64,000 nt of DNA from Amorphoplanes friuliensis DSM 7358 (GTDB lineage: Bacteria; Actinomycetota; Actinomycetes; Mycobacteriales; Micromonosporaceae). Below the pieces are notes generated by a model. The model searched no databases and had not been told where the DNA came from. It saw only the letters and a program-made list of their open reading frames with translations. Positions within the stretch are counted from its first letter, which is position 1, and every line of letters begins with the position of its first letter. The position numbers and the translations under genes are program-made. Where the stretch lies: assembly GCF_000494755.1 (NCBI RefSeq), contig NC_022657.1, forward strand, positions 4,378,001 through 4,442,000, given 5' to 3'. This document shows, in pieces, positions 1 to 7,736 of this stretch.

Positions 1-311
1 CCGGCTACGAGTTCGCGGACGCCGAGAAGCTGGCCAAGATCTGGAAGATGCCCAAGAGCGACATCGACGCGGTCAAGATCGCCGCCGGCAAGAAGCTGAT
101 CCAGGGCAAGAAGCTCCCCGTCAAGCCGAACCCGGCCAACGTGGTGGACGCCAAGAAGGAGAAGCAGGTCAACGCCTTCTTCGAGGCCGGTTACGACGTC
201 GAGGACGCGGTCAAGCTCTCGAAGATCTGGAAGCTCGACACCGCGTACGACGCGAAGGTGGCCGGCGGCAAGCGCCTGCTGGCCGGGGAGACCCTGCCGC
301 TCAAGCCGTGA
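1..311 (+). CDS. Lysine-rich tandem-repeat protein (5' end outside window)
   Basis: The reading frame is open from base 3 and ends at the TGA at 309-311; the start lies before the window. The visible 102 residues contain two degenerate copies of a unit of about 40 residues. Each begins GY(E/D) and contains KIWK, then a segment of the form AxKxAxGKxLxxGxxLP, and ends LPVKP or LPLKP. A 20-residue linker rich in Lys and Ala joins them. No Cys, signal peptide or membrane segment is visible. I do not recognise the family. The stop overlaps the GTG start of the amidoligase gene by four bases (GTGA at 308-311), so the two are probably translationally coupled. The many conserved Lys residues make it a candidate substrate for the amidoligase, but that is inference from linkage only. 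Confidence 0.75.
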   Translation, partial: GYEFADAEKLAKIWKMPKSDIDAVKIAAGKKLIQGKKLPVKPNPANVVDAKKEKQVNAFFEAGYDVEDAVKLSKIWKLDTAYDAKVAGGKRLLAGETLPLKP

Positions 312-1369
312 CACCGGTGCTGCACCGGCGTACGGGGTTCGAGATCGAGCTGATGGCCCCGCCAGGCGTCAGCCGGCGCACCCTGGCCCAGGATCTGGCC
401 GCCCGTCACGGCGGCCAGGTCCGGCCGGTGTGGCATCACGACAGCGAACCGTCCCTGGTCCCCGGGCTGGGACGGTTCCTGCACCTCACCCAGGGTTTCG
501 AGGTCAGCCGGGCCGATGGCAGCCCGCTCTGCCTGCTCGTCGACGACATCACCCTGAGCGACGGGCTCGACCGGCGTGCACCCGTGCTGCCGGGCTGGTT
601 CCGTGTGCTCAGCGACGACACCCGGCTGCTGCGACTGCTCGAGGCCCACTGCGATCCGGCCGGCCGGATCGACACGGTGCTCAACGCGGCGGCGAAGCTG
701 TGGGGGACCACCGTCGAGGAGATCTCGGGGGTGTTCCGGCTCGACGACGCGGGCGGGTCGACCATCGCGCTGGCCGTGCCGCAGGGCGCCGAGCGCGAAC
801 GACCCTGCGAGATCGTCACGCCGCCGCTCACGGGCGATCACGGCGCCGCGCTCGAGGAACTGCTGGGACCGGCCCGGGAGCTCGGCTTCACCGTGCCGGT
901 CGAGGCCGCCGTGCACCTGCACCTGGACGGCGCGCCGTTCCGTGACCCGCACGCGTTTGCCAACGTCGTGCGGCTGTTCGCCTATTGGCGGGAGCCGCTG
1001 CGCGTGGTGCTGCAGACCAACCCGGCCTGCCGCCGGCTGGCGCCGCTGCCGCAGCCGCTGGTCGACGCCGTGGCGGGCGAGCCGTCGTGGGACGACCTGG
1101 TCACGGCGGCGGACGAGGGTGGGCTGACGAAGTTCTTCGACGTCAACCTGACCCAGCTGCTGCGGGACACCCCGGTCCGGGACACGATCGAGATCAGGAT
1201 CCTGCCCGGTGCGATCGACACGGGCGACATCCTCAACCGCGCGGCCCTGGTCGAGCTCCTCCTCGACCGCTGCCTCGCCGCGGAGCCGATCCCGCCCGCA
1301 CCGGACGATCCGTCCGAGGCCGTGGACGGGCTGCTCGGGCTGGCCGCCGAGGCGCTGGCCGGCCGCTGA
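308..1369 (+). CDS. Amidoligase family protein (COOH-NH2 ligase, glutamine synthetase-like fold)
   Basis: This 353-residue protein carries the hallmarks of the amidoligase_2 family: GFEIEL near residues 10-15, CEIVTPPL near 167-174, VHLHLDG near 202-208 and a late IEIRILPG near 294-301. The Glu, His and Arg residues in these motifs match the metal and ATP ligands of the glutamine synthetase-like fold. Family members are predicted to join a carboxylate to an amine using ATP, often on peptides or small proteins encoded beside them; few have been tested. The GTG start overlaps the stop of the preceding lysine-rich repeat gene, and no closer alternative start is needed. No other biosynthetic gene follows, so the functional unit may be these two genes plus whatever lies upstream of the window. 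Family assignment is good; the reaction is unknown. Confidence 0.85.
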   Translation: MTPVLHRRTGFEIELMAPPGVSRRTLAQDLAARHGGQVRPVWHHDSEPSLVPGLGRFLHLTQGFEVSRADGSPLCLLVDDITLSDGLDRRAPVLPGWFRVLSDDTRLLRLLEAHCDPAGRIDTVLNAAAKLWGTTVEEISGVFRLDDAGGSTIALAVPQGAERERPCEIVTPPLTGDHGAALEELLGPARELGFTVPVEAAVHLHLDGAPFRDPHAFANVVRLFAYWREPLRVVLQTNPACRRLAPLPQPLVDAVAGEPSWDDLVTAADEGGLTKFFDVNLTQLLRDTPVRDTIEIRILPGAIDTGDILNRAALVELLLDRCLAAEPIPPAPDDPSEAVDGLLGLAAEALAGR

Positions 1370-1374
1370 AGCCT

Positions 1375-1393
1375 CGATACCTCCAGGGTATCG
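1375..1393. promoter_or_regulatory. Inverted repeat CGATACC-N5-GGTATCG before the SDR gene
   Basis: A perfect 7-5-7 inverted repeat lies just after the amidoligase stop and about 55 bases before the dehydrogenase start. No T-run follows, so a simple terminator is unlikely. Its place in the only gap between the two genes suggests an operator for the dehydrogenase, although no regulator gene is adjacent. Confidence 0.4.
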
Positions 1394-1447
1394 GGGCTGA
1401 CCCAGACGGTCTTGGAGGTCGGCCCCGGGTGCGGACAGCATCGAGGC

Positions 1448-2179
1448 ATGAGCGAGAAGACCGTTGCGCTGATCACCGGCGCGAACAAGGGAATCGGATA
1501 CGAGATCGCCGCGGGCCTGGGCGCTCTCGGCTGGGCCGTCGGCGTGGGTGCCCGCGACGACGGACGCCGCGAGGCCGCGGTGGAGAAACTCCGGGCGGGC
1601 GGCGCGGACGCGTTCGGGGTGCCCCTCGACGTGACCGACGACAACAGCGTCACCGCTGCCGCGCGACTGATCGAGGAGCGCGGCGGACGTCTCGACGTGC
1701 TGGTCAACAACGCCGGCATCACCGGTGGCCGGCCGCAGGAGCCGTCGCGGGTCGACCCGGCGATCATCCGGACCGTCGTCGAGACCAACGTGATCGGCGT
1801 CGTCCGGGTCACCAACGCGATGCTGCCGCTGCTGCGGCGGTCGGCGTCACCGCGGATCGTGAACATGTCCAGCAGCGTCGGGTCCCTGGCCCGGCAGTCG
1901 GGGGTGGGTCGCGAGCTCACCACCGGACCGATCGCCGTTGCCTACTCGCCGTCCAAGACCTTCCTGAACGCCGTGACGATCCAGTACGCCCGCGAGTTCC
2001 AGGGCACGAACATCCTGATCAACGCCGCTTGCCCGGGGTTCGTGGCCACCGACCTGAACGGCTTCCGCGGGGTGCGTACGCCGGAACAGGGTGCCGCGAC
2101 GGCGATCCGGCTCGCCACCCTGCCGGACGACGGCCCGACCGGCGGCTTCTTCGAGGACGAGGGAGAGGTCCCCTGGTGA
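1448..2179 (+). CDS. Short-chain dehydrogenase/reductase (SDR)
   Basis: This 243-residue classical SDR is predicted to be an NAD(P)-dependent carbonyl or alcohol oxidoreductase. The Rossmann motif GANKGIG is near residues 10-16, the NNAG motif is in LVNNAGIT, the catalytic Ser is in MSSSVGS, and the YxxxK pair is in YSPSKT, followed by the CPGFVATDL segment seen in carbonyl-reductase-like SDRs. I chose the ATG at 1448, which puts the nucleotide-binding motif at the normal distance from the N terminus; an in-frame ATG at 1412 would add 12 residues unlike the family. A 7-5-7 inverted repeat lies upstream. The gene stands alone, with the convergent dihydropteroate synthase homologue one base away, so the substrate cannot be inferred. 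Confidence 0.9.
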   Translation: MSEKTVALITGANKGIGYEIAAGLGALGWAVGVGARDDGRREAAVEKLRAGGADAFGVPLDVTDDNSVTAAARLIEERGGRLDVLVNNAGITGGRPQEPSRVDPAIIRTVVETNVIGVVRVTNAMLPLLRRSASPRIVNMSSSVGSLARQSGVGRELTTGPIAVAYSPSKTFLNAVTIQYAREFQGTNILINAACPGFVATDLNGFRGVRTPEQGAATAIRLATLPDDGPTGGFFEDEGEVPW

Positions 2180-2180
2180 G

Positions 2181-3062
2181 TCAGATGTTGTGCCGGGCGT
2201 GGACGGGACCCCGCAGGCCGAGCATCGCCTCGGTCATCCGGACCGCGTCCACGGCCGCTGCGACGTCGTGCACGCGGACGATGCGGGCGCCCTGAAGCAC
2301 GCAGAAGACGACGGCCGCGACCGTTCCCACCAGGCGTTCCTGCTGGGGGCGGTCGAGCGTCTCGCCGATGAAGTCCTTGTTGCTGAGCGCGGCCAGCGTC
2401 GGATAGCCGATCGCGGTGATCTCCCGCAGCCGGCGGGTGAGCTCGAGCGAGTGGTACGTGTTCTTGTTCAGGTCGTGACCCGGATCGATGATGATCTGGT
2501 CGGGGCGCACACCGCGGGCCAGGGCGAGCTCGACCCGCTGCCGCAGGAACGCACCCACCTCGGCGGTCACGTCGTCGTAGCGGGGGCTCGGGTGCAGGGT
2601 GCGCGGGGCGGCCAGGCTGTGGGTGATGACCAGGGACGCGTCCGTGCCGGCCACGACGTCGGCCATCTCCGGATCGCGCAGCCCCGAGGTGTCGTTCACG
2701 ACGCCCGCACCGGCCTTGATGACCTCGCGGGCCACCTCCGGGCGGTAGGTGTCGACGGAGACGACCGCCAGATCCCGGGCCGCCTCGACGACAGGTAGGA
2801 CCCGGTCGAGTTCCTCGGCGGGGGAGACGTCGGGGCCGGGAGCGAAGGGCACACCGCCGATGTCGATCCAGTCGGCGCCCGCGTCAGCCGCCGCCCGGAC
2901 CGCGTCGAGGGCCTTGGTCAGCGCAAAAGTACGGCCTTTGTCATGGAACGAGTCGGGCGTACGGTTCACGATCGCCATCACCGCGACCCGGCGCGAGAAG
3001 TCGTACGCCCGGCCGCCGATGACCCGGTCAGCGCTGATCAGCGGGGGTGCGTAGTCGCTCAC
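2181..3062 (-). CDS. folP: Dihydropteroate synthase homologue, FolP2 type
   Basis: This 293-residue TIM-barrel protein belongs to the pterin-binding DHPS family. It has VMAIVNRTPDSFHDKG where true FolP has IVNVTPDSFSDGG, then DIGG, VSVDTYRP, VNDTSG, IIDPGHDLNKNTYHSL and LSNKDFIGETL. NRTPDSF-DKG together with PGHDLNKNT and SNKD-IGETL matches the actinobacterial FolP2 paralogues, for which DHPS activity has not been found in mycobacteria. It therefore probably does not make dihydropteroate, and its role is open. No other folate gene is nearby, which fits a paralogue rather than the pathway enzyme. The start ATG at 3062 gives a normal N terminus. It is divergent from the ABC exporter operon. Confidence 0.87.
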   Translation of the reverse strand: MSDYAPPLISADRVIGGRAYDFSRRVAVMAIVNRTPDSFHDKGRTFALTKALDAVRAAADAGADWIDIGGVPFAPGPDVSPAEELDRVLPVVEAARDLAVVSVDTYRPEVAREVIKAGAGVVNDTSGLRDPEMADVVAGTDASLVITHSLAAPRTLHPSPRYDDVTAEVGAFLRQRVELALARGVRPDQIIIDPGHDLNKNTYHSLELTRRLREITAIGYPTLAALSNKDFIGETLDRPQQERLVGTVAAVVFCVLQGARIVRVHDVAAAVDAVRMTEAMLGLRGPVHARHNI

Positions 3063-3129
3063 AGCGGGAGAGTAACCCGGCGGCGAGGATCCCCTTAATT
3101 CGGGCTCCCGCCGATGATCGGCTCTGCTC

Positions 3130-3146
3130 TATGGTGCAAGGCGTGA
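3130..3146 (+). promoter_or_regulatory. Probable -10 box of a leaderless start (ABC exporter operon)
   Basis: TATGGT at 3130-3135 is followed after seven bases by GTG at 3143. This spacing is typical of actinobacterial promoters that give leaderless mRNAs. No ribosome-binding site precedes the GTG. No clear -35 element is visible. Confidence 0.4.
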
Positions 3147-4846
3147 CGGAAGCAGGACAGCCGGTTGCGGACGTGCGTGGCCCGTTGCCGTACCTGTGGT
3201 GGCTCGTCCGGCGCCAGAAGCTCCGCATCGCCACCGGAGCGCTGCTCGGTTCGCTGTGGATGGTCGGGCTGACACTGCCGCCGTACCTGCTCTCGCAGGC
3301 CATCGACCGCGGGCTGCAACGGCGTGATCCGGTCGCGCTGACCGCCTGGGTCGCGGTGCTTTTCGCCGTCGGCGCGATCAACGCCGTGCTGGCCATCCTG
3401 CGGCACCGCACCATGACGAAGATCCGCCTGGACGGTGGTTTCCGGACCGTGCGCGCCGTCATCGCGCACGCCACGCGGCTCGGCGCCGCCCTGCCGCGGC
3501 GGATCGGCGCCGGCGAGATCGTCACCATCGGCATCGCCGACGTGTGGGTGCTGGCCCAGGCCCTGACGGTCACCGGGCCGGGGTTCGGGGCGGCCGTGGC
3601 GTACGTCGTGGTGGCGGTCCTGCTGCTGGAGATCTCGCCGCTGCTGGCCGTGGTGGTGCTGGCCGGTGTGCCGGTGCTGGCGATCGTCGTCGGGCCGATG
3701 CTGGGCCGTCTGCAACGTGCCGGTGCGCGTTACCGGGAGCGCCAGGGCGCGCTGGCCGACCGGCTCGTCGACATCATCGGCGGCCTGCGCATCCTCAACG
3801 GCCTCGGCGGCAAGGACGCGTACGCCCACCGCTACCGGCGTGACTCGCAGCGGGTCGCCGAGGAGGGGTACCGGGTCGGCGCGGTGACGAGCTGGATCCA
3901 GGCGCTCGGGGTGGGGTTGCCCGCGCTGTTCCTGGCGGTGGTCATCTGGCTGGCCGCCCGGATGGCGGCGCAGGGTGACATCACGGTCGGCGAACTGGTC
4001 GCGGTGTGGGGGTACGCGGCCGTCCTCGTCGTCCCGGTGGCGTTTTTCATCGAGGGTGGGTTCGATGTCAGCCGGGCGCTGATCGCCGGACGACGGGTCG
4101 TCGATTTTCTGCGCCTGCCGGTCGATCCGCGGCCGAGCGGGCAGGGACCGGACGCCCCGGCCGTGCTGCGCGATCCCGAGTCGGGTGTTGTTGTCATCCC
4201 CGGCCGGCTCACCGCGCTGGCCACGGCCCGGCCCGCCGACGCGGTCGCGGTGGTCGACCGGCTCGGCCGGTACGGCCCGACCGCGGCCGTCTGGGGTGGT
4301 GCCCGCCTCGAAGGCCTCGCGGTCCGCGACCGGATCCTGGTCGCCGACAACGAGGCCTACCTGTTCACCGGCGCGCTCGGCGAGGTTGTCGCCGGGCGTT
4401 CCGAGCCGGACGACGAGGCGGTGGCGCGCGCGCTGACCGCGGCCTCGGCGGACGACATCGTGGACGGTCTGCCGGACGGCACCGCGTCGCTGGTCGACAC
4501 CCACGGCCGTAACCTCTCCGGTGGCCAGCGCCAGCGGATCCGCCTCGCCCGCGCCCTGTACGCCGACCCGGAGATCCTGCTGGCCGTCGAGCCGACCTCC
4601 GCGGTGGACGCGCACACCGAGGCGGCCATCGCCGAACGTCTCCCCGCCGCCCGCGCGGGCCGCGCCACCCTGGTCGCGACGACGTCACCGGCGCTGCTGG
4701 ACCGCGCCGACGTCGTGCACTATCTCGTCGGCGGGCGGCTCGCGGCCACCGGTACGCACCGGGCGCTGCTGGACACCGAGCCCGGTTACCGGGCGCTGGT
4801 CACCCGGGCCGCCGGTGAGCCCGCGACGACGGAGTCCGTGGGATGA
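3143..4846 (+). CDS. ABC exporter half-transporter with a degenerate ATPase domain
   Basis: A 567-residue membrane-domain/ATPase fusion of the multidrug exporter type. About six hydrophobic helices fill residues 20-300. The nucleotide-binding domain is degenerate. The Walker A position reads LTALATARPADAV, with no GxxGxGK, and the Walker B region reads ILLAVEP with no Asp. The switch His is replaced by Thr (VATTSP). The signature LSGGQRQR (about residues 458-465) is intact. The next gene, overlapping by ATGA, has intact Walker motifs but a degenerate signature, so the two should form a heterodimer with one working site. The start is GTG 3143, with a -10-like TATGGT seven bases upstream; an in-frame ATG at 3131 is the alternative. 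Substrate unknown. Confidence 0.88.
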   Translation: MTEAGQPVADVRGPLPYLWWLVRRQKLRIATGALLGSLWMVGLTLPPYLLSQAIDRGLQRRDPVALTAWVAVLFAVGAINAVLAILRHRTMTKIRLDGGFRTVRAVIAHATRLGAALPRRIGAGEIVTIGIADVWVLAQALTVTGPGFGAAVAYVVVAVLLLEISPLLAVVVLAGVPVLAIVVGPMLGRLQRAGARYRERQGALADRLVDIIGGLRILNGLGGKDAYAHRYRRDSQRVAEEGYRVGAVTSWIQALGVGLPALFLAVVIWLAARMAAQGDITVGELVAVWGYAAVLVVPVAFFIEGGFDVSRALIAGRRVVDFLRLPVDPRPSGQGPDAPAVLRDPESGVVVIPGRLTALATARPADAVAVVDRLGRYGPTAAVWGGARLEGLAVRDRILVADNEAYLFTGALGEVVAGRSEPDDEAVARALTAASADDIVDGLPDGTASLVDTHGRNLSGGQRQRIRLARALYADPEILLAVEPTSAVDAHTEAAIAERLPAARAGRATLVATTSPALLDRADVVHYLVGGRLAATGTHRALLDTEPGYRALVTRAAGEPATTESVG

Positions 4847-6576
4847 CCGCCCTGCCGATCGCCGGGCGGGCCCACGTCCGCCGGGCCGCGGGCCGCCTGA
4901 TCGCCGACGACCGCCGGGCGGTGGTGCTGATGGTGCTGCTGAACGCGCTCGCGGCCGTCGCCGGGCTGGCCGGGCCGTGGCTGCTCGGCCGGATCATCGA
5001 CACGGTGACCGGCGGCCGGGCCTCGGTCACGGCCGTCGACCAGCTCGCCCTCGCCATCCTGCTCTGCACGGTCGCGCAGATCGTCCTGGCGCGTTCGGCG
5101 CTGGCGGTCGGCTACCGCTTCGGCGAGCGGACGGCCGCCCGGGTCCGCGAACGATTTCTCGACCGGGCGCTGGCCCTGCCCGCGGCGGTGATCGAGCGCG
5201 TGCCGGCCGGTGACCTGACCGCGCGCGGCACCGGTGACGTCGGCGCGGTGGCCTCCACGATGCGCGACGCGATCCCCGAGGTGCTGATCGCGGCCGTCCA
5301 GGCGCTGTTCGTGCTCGTGGCCGTGTTTCTGCTCGACCCGTTGCTCGGTGGTGTCGCCCTGCTCGGGCTGTCGGCCATCCCGGTGGCCACCCGGTGGTAC
5401 CTGCGCCGGGCCCGGACGGCGTACCTGGCCGAGGGTGCCGCCGGTTCGGTGCTGGCCGACGAGCTGGCCTCGACGATCGCCGGGACCCGGACGGTCGAGG
5501 CGCTCGGCCTGCAGAAGCGGCGGCTGCTGGTCGCCGACGCGGCGATCGCGCAGGCCCGGCGTACGCGGCTGCGGACCCTCTTCCTGCGCAGCGTGCTGTT
5601 CCCCGTGGTGGACGTGTCCTACGTGGTGCCGGTGGTCGCGGTGCTGCTGGTCGGTGGTGGGCTCTACATCAACGGGTCGTTGACGCTGGGCGCCGTCGCG
5701 GCCTGCGCGCTCTACCTCCGGCAGCTGGCCGTGCCGCTGGACGCGATCCTGATCTGGCTGGAGCAGCTCCAGAGCAGCGGCGCCTCGTTCGCCCGTGTCG
5801 AAGGGCTGGCCGCGATCCCGCGGGCCGTCGTGACCGAACGGACGCCGCCCGCCGACGACCGCATCGAGGTCCGCGGTGTCCGGTACGCCTACGAGGGCGA
5901 CCGCGACGTGCTGCACGGCGTCGACCTGACCGTGCGGCCGGGGGAGCGTCTCGCCCTGGTCGGGCCGTCGGGGGCGGGCAAGTCGACCCTCGGGCGGCTG
6001 CTCGCCGGGGTCGACCGTCCGCGCGCCGGCACCCTGACCGTCGGCGGTGTGGCGATCGCCGGTCTGCCACCGGACCTGCTGCGCCGGCAGGTCGTGCTGG
6101 TCACCCAGGAGCATCACGTGTTCCGGGACGCGGTCCGCGACAACCTGACCCTGGCGGCGCCGGACGCGAGTGACGACGACCTGCGCGCGGCGCTGGCCGT
6201 GGTCGGCGCCGACTGGGCCGACGAGCTCCCCGACGGCCTCGACACCCCGCTCGGCGGTGCGGGACTGACCCTCAACGGCGCGCAGGCCCAGCAGCTGGCG
6301 CTGGCCCGGGTCGTCCTCGCCGACCCGCACACCGTCGTGCTCGACGAGGCCACCGCGCTGCTCGATCCGACGACCGCCCGCGCCGCCGAACGGTCGCTGG
6401 CGGCGGTGCTGCACGACCGTACGGTGATCGCGATCGCGCACCGGCTCCAGACCGCCCACGACGCCGACCGGGTCGCGGTCATGGCCGCGGGTCGCCTGGT
6501 GGAGCTGGGAACCCACGACGAGCTGGTCGCCGCGGGCGGGACGTACGCCGACCTGTGGCGAACCTGGCACGGGTGA
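4843..6576 (+). CDS. ABC exporter half-transporter with an intact ATPase domain
   Basis: A 577-residue half-transporter and partner of the preceding protein; its ATG overlaps that gene's TGA. Six membrane helices precede the ATPase domain. Walker A is GPSGAGKST (about residues 374-382), Walker B is VVLDEATALLD (about 497-507) and the switch His is in AIAHRL. The signature is LNGAQ rather than LSGGQ. In a head-to-tail dimer its Walker motifs face the intact LSGGQ of the partner and form the one catalytic site, while its altered signature faces the dead Walker motifs of the partner. This is the architecture of heterodimeric exporters taken to an extreme. The 3' end overlaps the convergent MFS gene by 98 bases. 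Confidence 0.9.
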   Translation: MTALPIAGRAHVRRAAGRLIADDRRAVVLMVLLNALAAVAGLAGPWLLGRIIDTVTGGRASVTAVDQLALAILLCTVAQIVLARSALAVGYRFGERTAARVRERFLDRALALPAAVIERVPAGDLTARGTGDVGAVASTMRDAIPEVLIAAVQALFVLVAVFLLDPLLGGVALLGLSAIPVATRWYLRRARTAYLAEGAAGSVLADELASTIAGTRTVEALGLQKRRLLVADAAIAQARRTRLRTLFLRSVLFPVVDVSYVVPVVAVLLVGGGLYINGSLTLGAVAACALYLRQLAVPLDAILIWLEQLQSSGASFARVEGLAAIPRAVVTERTPPADDRIEVRGVRYAYEGDRDVLHGVDLTVRPGERLALVGPSGAGKSTLGRLLAGVDRPRAGTLTVGGVAIAGLPPDLLRRQVVLVTQEHHVFRDAVRDNLTLAAPDASDDDLRAALAVVGADWADELPDGLDTPLGGAGLTLNGAQAQQLALARVVLADPHTVVLDEATALLDPTTARAAERSLAAVLHDRTVIAIAHRLQTAHDADRVAVMAAGRLVELGTHDELVAAGGTYADLWRTWHG

Positions 6577-7678
6577 GGGCCAGACCGGCCAGCACGGCGA
6601 CCAGGGTGCAGACGCCGAGCCAGCCGAAGTGCGCGTACGCCCGCAGCCCGAGCCAGGACCCCGCGGCCCCGCCGGTGTACGCGCACGTCATGTAGGCGGT
6701 GTTGAGGCGGCTGCGGATCTCGGCGGGCAGCCGGAAGATGCGGACCTGGTTGGCGACCATCCCGCACTGCATGAACACGTCGAGCAGCAGCGTGCCCGCG
6801 ATCAGGAACCCGAGGCCCGGCACGGCGAGGACCACCGCCGCGACGATCACACCGCCGAGGCAGACGAGGTTGACCGCGTTGCTGCCGTGCCGGTCGACCA
6901 GCCGACCGGCGACCGGTGTGCAGAGCATGGTGGCGGCGTTGACCAGGGCCAGCAGACCGACCGCGCGGGCGTCCAGACCGTACGCGGGTCCGGTCAGCAG
7001 CAGGGCGACGCTGGTCCACACGGCCGAGAAGCCGGCGAAGACGGTCGCCTGGAAGACGCAGGACCGGCGCAGCTCGGGCTCGGTCCGCAGCAGCCGCAGC
7101 GGCTCGGCGAGCAGCGCCGGATACCGCAGCCGCACGACCGGTTGCCGCGTGGCCGGCAGGGTCCGGGCGAGCAGCACCGCCATCAGCAGGGCCAGCAGGC
7201 CCGCACCGAGATAGGGCACCCGCCACCCGAACCATTCACCGAGGTACCCGCTGAACGTCCGCGACAGCAGCATGCCCGCGGTGGACCCGCTCAGCAGAAT
7301 CCCGCTGGTCACCCCCTGCCGTCCGGGTGGCACCAGACCGGCCGCCATCGGCCCGATCACCGGCGCCGCCACGGTGCACACCCCGACGACCACACTGGCG
7401 GCGACCAGTGGCAGGAGAGCGGGCATCAAACTCGCGGCCAGCAGGGCCGTGCCCGTGAGGGCGAAGAGCGTGACGATCAGCGGGCGATGCCGGAACCGGT
7501 CACCGAGGGGCACGATCAGGAACAACCCCGCCGTGTACCCGGCCTGCACGGCGGTCACCACGGCTGCTGCCGCGGCCGGGTCGACGTGCAGGCCGGCGGC
7601 GATCGACGGGCTGTCGGCCTGCGGGAAGTAGACGTTGCCCACCGCGATTCCACAGGCGAGCGCCAGCAGGAAGGTCAT
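6479..7678 (-). CDS. MFS transporter
   Basis: A 399-residue major facilitator with twelve predicted helices. The first domain starts MTFLLALACGIAVGNVYFPQ and contains PLGDRFRHR, the conserved loop between helices 2 and 3; the second domain contains GRLVDRHG. It resembles the YnfM/sugar-efflux and aromatic-exporter branch, so drug or metabolite efflux is likely. The start is the ATG at 7678; the longer open frame upstream has no hydrophobic or family-like sequence. The last 32 codons run antisense to the 3' end of the ABC exporter gene, giving a basic Arg/Pro-rich tail. It follows the oxidoreductase gene on the same strand after 58 bases and may be cotranscribed with it. Confidence 0.88.
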   Translation of the reverse strand: MTFLLALACGIAVGNVYFPQADSPSIAAGLHVDPAAAAAVVTAVQAGYTAGLFLIVPLGDRFRHRPLIVTLFALTGTALLAASLMPALLPLVAASVVVGVCTVAAPVIGPMAAGLVPPGRQGVTSGILLSGSTAGMLLSRTFSGYLGEWFGWRVPYLGAGLLALLMAVLLARTLPATRQPVVRLRYPALLAEPLRLLRTEPELRRSCVFQATVFAGFSAVWTSVALLLTGPAYGLDARAVGLLALVNAATMLCTPVAGRLVDRHGSNAVNLVCLGGVIVAAVVLAVPGLGFLIAGTLLLDVFMQCGMVANQVRIFRLPAEIRSRLNTAYMTCAYTGGAAGSWLGLRAYAHFGWLGVCTLVAVLAGLALTRARFATGRRTSRPRRPARRGFPAPPGDPRP

Positions 7679-7736
7679 ACCCCGAGTGGATCGGGATCCG
7701 CGGCCGGGCGACAGCGATATATCCGCCCGGCGAGGC

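Noticed and set aside
1375..1393. The inverted repeat after the amidoligase gene as an intrinsic terminator
   Set aside because: No T-run follows either strand; an operator is a better fit.
3095..4615. A frame of about 500 codons antisense to the first ABC exporter gene
   Set aside because: The plus-strand frame has membrane helices and the LSGGQ motif; the antisense frame is compositionally biased and has no motif.
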